Assembly: GCA_023134935.1 (NCBI GenBank)
Contig: JAGLUD010000117.1
Location: 1 to 5,442 of the forward strand
Source: Paracoccaceae bacterium
GTDB taxonomy: Bacteria > Pseudomonadota > Alphaproteobacteria > Rhodobacterales > Rhodobacteraceae
Reading direction: 5' to 3'
DNA: 5,442 nt
How positions within the stretch are numbered: the stretch's first letter is position 1; each line of letters starts with the position of its first letter. A model generated the notes under the pieces. It saw only the letters and a list, made by a program, of their open reading frames with translations, had not been told where the DNA came from and made no database searches. The position numbers were made by a program, and so were the translations under genes. Shown here one piece after another: positions 1-5,245 of this stretch.

Positions 1-2
1 CC

Positions 3-794
3 GAAACAGCGCAGGATTACCTGACTGACTCACTGGTTGATCGTTTTCGTGCCACGCTTGATCCGTTCTTGTGGTCCGGTGACGATGTGCCATTGGGGCT
101 GCACTGGTGCCTCGCGCTTCCTACCACCCCGACGGCAGAACTGTCAGAAGATGGACACGCCAAAAAAGGCGAATTCCTGCCGCCTGTACCGTTACCCTCG
201 CGGATGTGGGCCGGCGGCGAGGTTATCCACCACCAGAGTTTCCCTCCAAACGCGCCTGTGACCCGCATTTCGACAATTAACGATATCGTTGCCAAGAAGG
301 GCAAAAGCGGAGACCTCGTTTTCGTCACGGTTGGGTCTGAGTATTATTCAAATGAACGTTTGTGCGTCACCGAGCGGCAAGATCTGGTTTTTCGCAATCG
401 CTCCGCCCTGAACAAACCTGCCGCCGCCATCCCCACGCCACATGCGTCGACAACGCGGCAAGACACACTAACGCCCGATCCGGTGTTGCTGTTCCGTTAT
501 TCAGCCCTGACCTTTAATTCACATCGTATCCACTATGATCCGGATTACGCCCGAGACGAGGAAGGGTACTCCGGTCTCGTGGTGCATGGTCCCTTGCAGG
601 CAACGTTGCTGTTAAATCTGGCCGCCAAAAAAGCCGGCAAACCGCCGCGACGCTTTACGTTTCGCGGCTTGGCCCCGGTCACCCACGGCGTCCCGATCGA
701 GCTCCACCAAGGCCGCGAAAACACCGATGAGACAGTCTGGTGCCAGACCGCCGACGGCATCAAAAGCTTTACTGCAACATACAGCGGCACCTAG
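3..794 (+). CDS. HTD2-family acyl-CoA hydratase (mesaconyl/3-methylfumaryl-CoA hydratase-like), 5' clipped
   Basis: The frame is open from base 3 to the TAG at 792-794 (263 residues), and the true start lies just outside the window. The first visible residues (ETAQDYLTDSLVDRFRATLD) match the usual N-terminal region of FAS1-like/HTD2 dehydratases, so probably only about ten residues are missing. A TTG at 69 falls inside this conserved region and is not the start. Visible family signatures are the GFLPPVPLP-like stretch (GEFLPPVPLPSRMWAGG, near 171-221), LVFVTV near 318-335, NSHRIHYD at 516-539 and GLVVHGP at 573-593. The last two form the hotdog active-site region. Known members hydrate branched unsaturated dicarboxylic acyl-CoAs such as mesaconyl-C4-CoA or 3-methylfumaryl-CoA, or act more generally on enoyl-CoA; the substrate here cannot be read from sequence. 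It is cytosolic. Its 3' end abuts the minus-strand remnant block, so it is convergent with that block and not part of the minus-strand operon. No frameshift is seen. Confidence 0.85.
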   Translation, partial: ETAQDYLTDSLVDRFRATLDPFLWSGDDVPLGLHWCLALPTTPTAELSEDGHAKKGEFLPPVPLPSRMWAGGEVIHHQSFPPNAPVTRISTINDIVAKKGKSGDLVFVTVGSEYYSNERLCVTERQDLVFRNRSALNKPAAAIPTPHASTTRQDTLTPDPVLLFRYSALTFNSHRIHYDPDYARDEEGYSGLVVHGPLQATLLLNLAAKKAGKPPRRFTFRGLAPVTHGVPIELHQGRENTDETVWCQTADGIKSFTATYSGT

Positions 795-964
795 ATCAGC
801 CGTATTTTTGGTTAAGCAGCGAGCCCAAGTGGAAACCCCGCAATCCGCCTCGATACGGCGGCGCTTGGCGATCCAATCGCCCATTTCGCCACCCCAAAAA
901 GCAGATTCCACTTTCCATGCATCGCGGCCATAGATTTCGATCACCGTATCGGCCAAAAGACAGG
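795..964 (-). pseudogene. Unidentified protein-coding fragment, frame-shifted relative to the adjoining ligase remnant
   Basis: On the minus strand, in a different frame from the ligase remnant just upstream, the translation from about 956 reads LADTVIEIYGRDAWKVESAF and then WGGEMGDWIAKRRRIEADCG. It is amino-acid-like in composition (aromatics, balanced charges) and contains no stop, and the frame runs on into the antisense of the hydratase. I do not recognise the family. It could be a fragment of another gene fused to the ligase remnant at about 952-960, or a chance open frame opposite noncoding sequence. No start signal or complete domain is present. If it is a real relic, it is the terminal piece of the minus-strand operon, cut off where the convergent hydratase ends. 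Confidence 0.3.
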
Positions 965-1141
965 TTCGCTCGTTGGAGTTTTAGCAACTCCTGTTTTTTC
1001 ATCACTGGCAAACGGGACATTGCGTCCAGCGACGAAACTGTAGCCGGATCAAAAATCCGCCAAGTCAAACCGTGCTTTCAGTCCCGACGCTACCTTGGCC
1101 ATCACAGCATGCGCTTTAACGGTTTGGTATAGATCGGGCAG
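952..1141 (-). pseudogene. Remnant of a PaaK-like (phenylacetate-CoA ligase family) adenylate-forming CoA ligase, N-terminal part
   Basis: Two minus-strand pieces in different frames join into the N-terminus of a phenylacetate-CoA ligase-like enzyme. The first, 1141 to about 1056, reads LPDLYQTVKAHAVMAKVASG followed by LKARFD, then hits TGA at 1049-1051. The second, about 1053 to 952, reads FDPATVSSLDAMSRLPVMKK followed by QELLKLQRANLSFG. The 'LPVxxKxxLxxLQ' pattern is typical just before the nucleotide-binding region of PaaK-like ligases. Family members are about 400-430 residues, and only about 60 remain here. The P-loop, the adenylation motifs and the whole C-terminal domain are gone, so no activity is possible. 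The intact enzyme would have activated a carboxylic acid to its CoA thioester with ATP. The frameshift near 1050 and the break at about 952 are seen directly; the family assignment rests on recognising the motif. Confidence 0.6.
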
Positions 1142-1249
1142 CCATGACAGATTCCCTTGGCTCGATCCCTAGTTTGGGCCGTTCGGATCGAATTGTGGAG
1201 GACCCTTTTCACGGTCTGGCAGCACACCTTCTTCGACGTCTTTGCTCAT
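1142..1249 (-). other. Unexplained segment between the dehydrogenase and ligase remnants
   Basis: After the dehydrogenase-like motif GETLG the minus strand continues in the same frame as MSKDVEEGVLPDREKGPPQF and DPNGPN, ending at TAG 1169-1171. In acyl-CoA dehydrogenases GETLG should be followed by a helix containing a 'SMLKIWATE'-like sequence, which is absent, so a deletion junction lies near 1250. The 26 residues are not recognised. They may be the tail of another deleted gene or nonsense sequence. There is no convincing ribosome binding site before the ATG at 1249. Confidence 0.25.
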
Positions 1250-1600
1250 GAAGCCCAGCGTTTCGCCCGTTTTACCTGACCGGCAAATTGCGAATAGAGC
1301 GCCGCGTGATCTTCCACATCCGGCGCCACGTCCGCAAAACTGTCGCGGAACGCAGCGTCGTCAAAACCACCGCGGCCACGCGCGAAGATTTCAAGTTGCC
1401 CGAGTGCGTTTTACGCCAAACTGCGCGAAGCGATAAAGATCCGCTCAACGCTCAACAAGGCCTTTGCCATGTTCCAACCTTTGTTCAGCTCCCCCACCAG
1501 ATTGGCGCGAGGTGTACGGGCGTTGTCGAAGACAAACTTCGCAAAACTCGGTCTTGCCTGCCAGCGTGGTGATAGTGCGAATGTCAGCGCCACCGCAAAA
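1250..1600 (-). pseudogene. Acyl-CoA dehydrogenase remnant (middle domain and start of C-terminal helical domain)
   Basis: Three minus-strand pieces spell a continuous acyl-CoA dehydrogenase segment interrupted by lesions. Piece one (about 1590-1535) reads GADIRTITTLAGKTEFCEV, the beta-domain strand region. A frameshift near 1531-1537 leads to FDNARTPRANLVGELNKGWN and then MAKALLSVERIFIASR (1530-1414), the very conserved 'VP..N.VG..N.GW..A...L..ER' signature of the family. TAA at 1411-1413 interrupts it. The same frame resumes as ALGQLEIFARGRGGFDDAAF and continues through DVEDHAALYSQFAGQV to about 1273, where a further shift gives GETLG. The enzyme would be an FAD-dependent alpha,beta-desaturase of an acyl-CoA. 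Of about 380-400 residues only about 110 are left. The N-terminal domain, most of the FAD-binding C-terminal helices and the region of the catalytic glutamate are missing. At least two frameshifts and one stop make this a clear pseudogene. Confidence 0.85.
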
Positions 1601-1623
1601 GCCCGCGCCTTGGCACGACTGGC

Positions 1624-1773
1624 CTAACGTAACAGCGCCAACGGAGTTGTCGCATTTTCCATAACGCCTAGGGCTTCGCGGACAGCAGCCTCGGCCAGAA
1701 TCAACGTCGCCATCGGGCCACGTAGGAACGTGCTGAAATCCAAAACCAGGATATCATCAAGTGGCTGTGTCAT
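1624..1773 (-). pseudogene. N-terminal stub of a CaiB/BaiF family (class III) CoA-transferase
   Basis: From ATG at 1773 the minus strand reads MTQPLDDILVLDFSTFLRGP, then MATLILAEA, the standard N-terminal strand and helix of class III CoA-transferases ('L.G..VLD......GP.A...LA..GA.V.K.E'). The match stops at LAEA, where GAEVIKVE would be expected. It continues as AVREALGVMENATTPLALLR, then TAG at 1624-1626, for 49 residues against about 390-400 in the family. The catalytic aspartate lies in the lost portion. The start is well supported: TAGGAAAAACCG precedes the ATG, and the gene begins only 12 bases after the stop of the intact hydratase, so the stub may still be translated as the fourth gene of the operon. 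The unmatched tail may belong to the acyl-CoA dehydrogenase whose remnant follows, which would make the stub a deletion fusion of two neighbouring genes; that part is inference. Confidence 0.75.
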
Positions 1774-1785
1774 CGGTTTTTCCTA

Positions 1786-2637
1786 TTAGACAAGCCGCGC
1801 GGCGCCGTTATTAAGCACCAGCACATCGCGTTCTGGTACAGATGCGCGGAATCGCACTTCTTTGCCATCCTGCCAAATTTCAAACCGAACAGTTTCGCCG
1901 GGGTAAACTGGCGCGGAAAACCGCACATCAAGACCCTTCAAACAGCTAGCATCATATTCACAAATCGTTTTCAAAACTGCACGACAAGCCAGACCATAGG
2001 TCGCCAACCCATGCAAAATTGGGCTATCAAACCCGACCGAACGCGCCACTTCAGGGTCAGCATGCAGTGGGTTATAGTCACCACTAAGACGGTAAATCAG
2101 CGCTTGGCGCGGTAACGTTGTCAGATCACAGACGTGATCGGGCGCACGTTCTGGCAATACGGCAGGTACTGGACCGCGCAAGTTTTCACCACCAAAGCCC
2201 CCGTCACCTCGACAAAAAGTCGACATCTTCACTCGCGCCAACGTCTCGCCGGTGGCGGCATTAATGATGTCGCGGCTTAGGTACATCACCGCACCCTTGC
2301 CTTCGCCTTTGTCGGAAATTTGGTCAATAGTTGTACGCCCAACAACGGTACCTGCAACCGGCAATGGATTAAAAACCTCAAGCCACTGTTCACCATGCAG
2401 AACTTTTTTCCAGTCAATGCCGGTCTTCGGGTCTTTCAGCCAAAATCCTGGATAACCCAGAATTACCGCCATACTTGGTGCTGCTACTAGCCCGTCTTCG
2501 TAAACATATGCCAGCTCTTTGCTGTCATTCGGATCCTCGCCGAACCCCAGTCCTAGCGCGTAAAGCATGGTGTCACGTTCGGTATAACTGTGCTCGATAT
2601 CGTCGAACTTCCAATTGTTCAGCGCATCAATATCCAT
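1786..2637 (-). CDS. MaoC-like double-hotdog enoyl-CoA hydratase (hydratase 2 family)
   Basis: The protein of 283 residues matches the usual length of two-domain (R)-specific enoyl-CoA hydratases/MaoC dehydratases. The N-terminal non-catalytic hotdog (about 1-145) begins FDDIEHSYTERDTMLYALGL, as in the hydratase 2 part of peroxisomal MFE-2 and its bacterial relatives. The catalytic hotdog (about 160-283) carries YRLSGDYNPLHADP (182-195) with the expected dyad Asp187 and His192, followed by GFDSPILHGLATYG (203-215). It would add water to a trans-2-enoyl-CoA in the cytosol. ATG at 2637 is chosen because GAAAGGGG lies a proper seven bases upstream; TTG at 2643 would sit on top of this site. It starts 25 bases after the thiolase-like gene stop and is the third gene of the operon. 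No lesion or missing key residue is seen, in contrast to the wreckage that starts 12 bases downstream. The actual substrate is unknown. Confidence 0.93.
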   Translation of the reverse strand: MDIDALNNWKFDDIEHSYTERDTMLYALGLGFGEDPNDSKELAYVYEDGLVAAPSMAVILGYPGFWLKDPKTGIDWKKVLHGEQWLEVFNPLPVAGTVVGRTTIDQISDKGEGKGAVMYLSRDIINAATGETLARVKMSTFCRGDGGFGGENLRGPVPAVLPERAPDHVCDLTTLPRQALIYRLSGDYNPLHADPEVARSVGFDSPILHGLATYGLACRAVLKTICEYDASCLKGLDVRFSAPVYPGETVRFEIWQDGKEVRFRASVPERDVLVLNNGAARLV

Positions 2638-2662
2638 TGCCAAACCCCTTTCAAATTCGAGA

Positions 2663-3814
2663 TCAAACGGTACTTGCCGCGCCTAGAATTGCAGTGACCT
2701 GACTGGACAGCACCCCGCCATTACCATGGGCCACCGCCAGCTCCACTCCGTCAAGCTGCATCCCCGGCGCGTCACCTCTGATCTGGCGGGCGGCCTCGAT
2801 TATCGTGAAAATGCCATACATTCCGGGATGCACACAGGACAATCCGCCGCCATTGGTATTTACGGCCAAGTTTCCACCGGGGGCAATCCGCCCGTCCGAC
2901 ACAAACGCACCACCTTCGCCCTTTTTGCAAAACCCGAGATCTTCCAGAAACAGGATTGTGTTGATGGTAAACGCGTCATACAGCTCCACCACGTCAATAT
3001 CCGCGGGGGTCACGCCAGCCATCGCAAACGCCCGTTTGCCTGAGTCCTTGGCCGCCGTTACCGTAAAGTCTTTCATCTGCGATATCTGCCGATGACTGCT
3101 TTCAGCCGCAGATCCCAGCACATAAACAGGTGCATTCGGAAAATCCTTCGCTCGATCAGCGCGCACCAGAATAACCGCGCCACCACCATCGGTTACCAGA
3201 CAGCAATCCAGCTTGGTCAATGGATCCCCCACCATACGCGAGCTTAGAACATCCTCGCGTGTAAGTGGATCACGCATAAACGCCTCGGGGTTATGGCTGG
3301 CCCACGCCCTTGCGGCCACGGCCACGTCGGCCATATTCTCGCGCGTAGTACCATATTCATACATGTGCCGCGCGGCCGCCAACGCATAACCGGAAATCGG
3401 ATAGCGTGGGCTATAAAGCCCCTCGTAAGGTGGCAATTTCGAGGCTGTCACCAACCGCCCCGACGCAGTCCGCTGGTTAGAGCCATAACAGATCAGCGCC
3501 ACATCACATAAACCCGCCTCCAACGCCATCGTCGCGGAGGTCAGGTAATTCACAAAAGACGACCCACCCGTCATAGTGCCATCGATATATCGCGGCTGGA
3601 TACCCAGGTATTCCGCCGCCATCAGCGCAGGCATACTGTCTTCCATCATGGTGCAGAAAAGACCGTCAACATCACTTAACTTAAGCCCCGCATCGTTCAA
3701 CGCCGCATGCGTCGATTGCGCCATGATGTCATAAGCACTAAATCCGTGCGCCTCACCAAAACCGGCATGGCCCACACCTACAATTGCGGATTTTCCGCGT
3801 AAATTATCAGTCAT
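2663..3814 (-). CDS. Thiolase-superfamily protein of the SCP-x/Ltp2-like group (lacks catalytic cysteines); probable acyl-CoA C-C lyase
   Basis: The protein has 383 residues and a full thiolase fold. N-terminal signature IVGVGHAGFGEAHGFSAYDI (11-30); helix DAGLKLSDVDGLF (41-53). Where classical thiolases have the nucleophilic cysteine ('N..C.SG'), this has GTMTGGSSFVNYLTSA (79-94), with no cysteine. The C-terminal cysteine loop is replaced by HGNGGVLS (363-370). Retained are VELYDAFT (276-283) with Tyr279/Asp280, and GGGLSCVHPGMYG (322-334) with His329. This pattern is known for Ltp2-like aldolases of steroid side-chain degradation, which do retro-aldol cleavage of 3-hydroxyacyl-CoA with a DUF35 partner. 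BbsB of toluene degradation is another thiolase working with a DUF35 partner. I infer a C-C lyase on a hydroxyacyl-CoA made by the neighbouring hydratase, but true thiolase activity is not excluded. Start ATG at 3814 lies three bases beyond the DUF35 stop, with GGAGGG upstream inside that gene, implying translational coupling. Confidence 0.92.
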   Translation of the reverse strand: MTDNLRGKSAIVGVGHAGFGEAHGFSAYDIMAQSTHAALNDAGLKLSDVDGLFCTMMEDSMPALMAAEYLGIQPRYIDGTMTGGSSFVNYLTSATMALEAGLCDVALICYGSNQRTASGRLVTASKLPPYEGLYSPRYPISGYALAAARHMYEYGTTRENMADVAVAARAWASHNPEAFMRDPLTREDVLSSRMVGDPLTKLDCCLVTDGGGAVILVRADRAKDFPNAPVYVLGSAAESSHRQISQMKDFTVTAAKDSGKRAFAMAGVTPADIDVVELYDAFTINTILFLEDLGFCKKGEGGAFVSDGRIAPGGNLAVNTNGGGLSCVHPGMYGIFTIIEAARQIRGDAPGMQLDGVELAVAHGNGGVLSSQVTAILGAASTV

Positions 3815-3817
3815 CTC

Positions 3818-4195
3818 TCAGCCCTCCGCCGGTTTACACAAAACGGCAGGCGCACCGTCAATATCACCCACAAACACCGCAACCGGCATTCCAATTTTCA
3901 CATCTGCCGGTGCAATCCCGTCAACACGGCTCATCATGCGGACACCTTCGCTTAGCTCGACCATGCAGACATTATAGTCCCCGCCGCTCTCGGGTCTGCG
4001 TCGAACTGTTGTGGTGGTATGCACCTCGCCAGTTCCTAATGCCTGATGCCACGTCAACGCTGTGCCGCCACAATGCGGGCAGTTAATTCGGGGGAAAAAA
4101 TGGGGCTTGTCACAACCGTCACACCGAGGAAGGTTTATCTGCCCGTTTGACAGCCCTTCCCTAAATCTTGCGTCTGGCCCTAGCGCACGTTCCAT
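3818..4195 (-). CDS. Zn-ribbon/OB-fold protein (DUF35), partner subunit of the thiolase-like enzyme
   Basis: The protein has 125 residues, typical for stand-alone DUF35 proteins. An N-terminal helix (about 1-20) is followed by a rubredoxin-like zinc ribbon with four cysteines, CDGC (25-28) and CPHC (39-42), then an OB-fold (about 46-120) with the usual GTGEVHTTTTVRR opening (54-66) and IGMPVAVFV (101-109). Such proteins bind acyl-CoA or scaffold partner enzymes; known examples are ChsH2 with Ltp2 and BbsA with BbsB. Position directly before the thiolase-like gene, with a three-base gap, strongly suggests a heteromeric complex. The frame is open to 4324, but ATG at 4195 is clearly the start: AGGAGG sits at 4201-4206, five bases upstream, and homology starts at MERALGPDARFREGL. 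All four zinc ligands are present. It is the first gene of the minus-strand operon, facing the divergent control region. Confidence 0.93.
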   Translation of the reverse strand: MERALGPDARFREGLSNGQINLPRCDGCDKPHFFPRINCPHCGGTALTWHQALGTGEVHTTTTVRRRPESGGDYNVCMVELSEGVRMMSRVDGIAPADVKIGMPVAVFVGDIDGAPAVLCKPAEG

Positions 4196-4200
4196 GTTGC

Positions 4201-4206
4201 CCTCCT
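4201..4206 (-). promoter_or_regulatory. Strong ribosome binding site fixing the DUF35 start
   Basis: The minus strand carries AGGAGG five bases upstream of ATG 4195, inside AAAAGGAGGGCAAC. It is the best Shine-Dalgarno sequence in the window and decides against the upstream in-frame starts. Confidence 0.85.
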
Positions 4207-4244
4207 TTTGCCGGCTTGGCGAATACGAATCTACGATGACCTCA

Positions 4245-4272
4245 TTTCTAACAGACGTTAGATTTAATGCAA
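4245..4272. promoter_or_regulatory. Divergent control region with inverted-repeat operator candidate
   Basis: The 111 bases between the DUF35 ATG and the CoA-transferase ATG contain a perfect inverted repeat, TCTAAC-AGAC-GTTAGA at 4247-4262 (six-base arms, four-base spacer). On the minus strand a weak sigma70-like pair, TTGCAT (4272-4267) and TAGAAA (4250-4245), separated by 16 bases, brackets it. A repressor bound there would therefore block the operon promoter. TAAC...GTTA half-sites of this spacing are common for TetR-family operators, but no regulator gene lies in the window, so the family is a guess. For the plus-strand gene a possible -10 is TATAGC near 4280, with no good -35. The repeat is seen directly; promoter and operator roles are inferred. 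Confidence 0.45.
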
Positions 4273-4306
4273 CTCCTCTATAGCCGAAACGCGAGAGCAT
4301 ACAAAC

Positions 4307-4824
4307 ATGAGCAATCAAACCCAAAGTGCCCTTTCAGGTATCAAAGTTATTGACATGACCTCGGTCGTATTCGGCCCCTTGGCCACACAGATACTTGGCG
4401 ATCTCGGGGCGGACATCATAAAGGTTGAAAGCCCCGAAGGCGATATGCTTCGGCAGGTCCTACCAGCCCAAAACCCCGGCATGGGCGCGACATTCCTTGG
4501 CACAAACCGCAATAAACGCAGCGTCGTTCTGGATCTCAAAACGCCCAAGGGCCGCGGTTCTTCAAAACGGTTGGCAGGACCGAAATGCTGGATCACCGAT
4601 GGGTTACCAGTATGGACGAACGCAGCGAAAATATCGGTGAAATCTACGATATGGTCGCGCAGATCGCGCGCGAACGTACAACAGCTGAATCGATCGCACT
4701 GGTGGATCAAGCCGATATTCTGGTCATGCCGGCGCGCTGGCTAAAAGACCTGCCCCAAGATCCACATCTGGCTGCGACTGGTCTCTTCCAGAAAATCAAC
4801 CACCCGACCGGCGCGAGAGGATAG
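4307..4824 (+). pseudogene. CaiB/BaiF family CoA-transferase with central deletion and frameshift
   Basis: From ATG 4307 the frame reads [20 protein letters not shown] and [20 protein letters not shown], through [20 protein letters not shown] (to about 4555), the standard first 80 or so residues of class III CoA-transferases. The C-terminal region appears at once in another frame: [15 protein letters not shown], then [32 protein letters not shown] and DPHLAATGLFQKINHPT, ending at TAG 4822-4824. The join lies within GGCCGCGG around 4550-4558. About 200 or more residues are missing, including the catalytic aspartate region (Asp169 in formyl-CoA transferase) and most of the interlocked fold, so it cannot work. 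It also lacks the end after HPT. The original enzyme would have moved CoA between a thioester donor and a free acid. The ribosome binding site is weak. It was probably the activation step transcribed divergently from the DUF35 operon. Without correction the first frame ends at 4744. Confidence 0.9.
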
Positions 4825-4903
4825 CGTCTTCCACAGTTGCCCCAGAGTGGTACCGGACGCCATTAGTCTTGGCAGTCATGGAGAGTTCGCTCGTTGAAGT
4901 CAT
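4796..4903 (-). pseudogene. N-terminal stub of a nitroreductase-family flavoprotein
   Basis: A 35-codon minus-strand frame from ATG 4903 reads MTSTSELSMTAKTNGVRYHS and then GATVEDAILSRRSGG, with TGA at 4796-4798. 'VEDAILSRRS' is the start of nitroreductase-family FMN enzymes, where RRS(V)RAF binds the flavin phosphate. The match stops right after RRS, exactly where the sequence becomes the antisense of the plus-strand CoA-transferase end. About 35 of about 220 residues are left and no function is possible. The start sits three bases after the stop of the methyltransferase remnant, suggesting the two were once neighbours in one transcript. The stub is short, so the family call rests on one motif. 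Confidence 0.55.
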
Positions 4904-4906
4904 AAT

Positions 4907-5178
4907 CTATTCCAGTTTTTGGCCGTTTTGCAGCACAAAACAAGCATCCGCGAGGGCAATCGCTTCATCGTGGAACAGGCGTAAGATGTCGGTGAACGGA
5001 CCGTCATATTCCGGCTCGCAGATATTAACCTTCTCACTTGGGCACAACACCCGCGCCAGTTCTGCAAATGCCATGTCCATTTGCGAGATCGGCACATGAT
5101 GCAGCGATTTCATCACCACCACGTCGATACTGCGTCGGGTAACGGCAGCGCCTCGGCCACGTCGGTCACGCTAGGTCC
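4907..5178 (-). pseudogene. Class I SAM-dependent methyltransferase remnant, frameshifted and truncated at both ends
   Basis: On the minus strand, 5178-5131 gives GPSVTDVAEALPLPDA and, one frame over, about 5131-4965 gives SIDVVVMKSLHHVPISQMDM, then AFAELARVLCPSEKVNICEP and DILRLFHDE. Together they form the second half of a Rossmann methyltransferase core: 'AEALPFPDASFD.V', 'HH', and 'AL.E.ARVL.PGG....EP'. A single missing base near 5130 explains the shift. The glycine-rich SAM motif I is absent, as is everything C-terminal to HDE. From about 4963 to TAG 4907-4909 the frame reads AIALADACFVLQNGQKLE, which does not fit the methyltransferase and recalls the C-terminal 'ALADRAYVL.NG' of LivF-type ABC ATPases. 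It may therefore be a fusion with yet another gene. The region is nonfunctional, and its original substrate cannot be told. Confidence 0.75.
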
Positions 5179-5200
5179 AAGGAACCTTGACGGTTACCTT
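5179..5200. repeat. Imperfect inverted repeat between methyltransferase remnant and pilin gene
   Basis: AAGGAACC, a five-base loop TTGAC, then GGTTACCTT can form a stem of eight pairs with one bulged base. It lies 46 bases downstream of the pilin-like gene stop and could be a weak terminator, but no T-run follows on the minus strand. It also coincides with the upstream edge of the methyltransferase remnant. No other feature is seen in 5201-5245. Confidence 0.3.
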
Positions 5201-5245
5201 CACAATAAGATTGGCAGATATTTGGCTTGTTGAAAGTCGGTCGAA

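Noticed and set aside
612..794. Minus-strand open frame continuing from the unidentified fragment into the hydratase gene
   Set aside because: Within 612-794 it is the antisense of a well supported plus-strand gene and has no family-like motifs.
2638..2643. TTG start giving the MaoC hydratase two extra residues
   Set aside because: The Shine-Dalgarno sequence would almost touch the TTG, while ATG 2637 has proper spacing.
2252..3511. Several plus-strand open frames opposite the thiolase-like and hydratase genes
   Set aside because: They have no conserved motifs and lie antisense to clearly real genes.
4219..4230. Short direct repeat CGAAT-A-CGAAT in the divergent region
   Set aside because: It is five bases long and expected by chance; there is no link to promoter elements.
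4196..4324. Upstream extension of the DUF35 frame to 168 residues
   Set aside because: The strong AGGAGG five bases before ATG 4195 and the position where homology begins fix the shorter start; the extension covers the control region.
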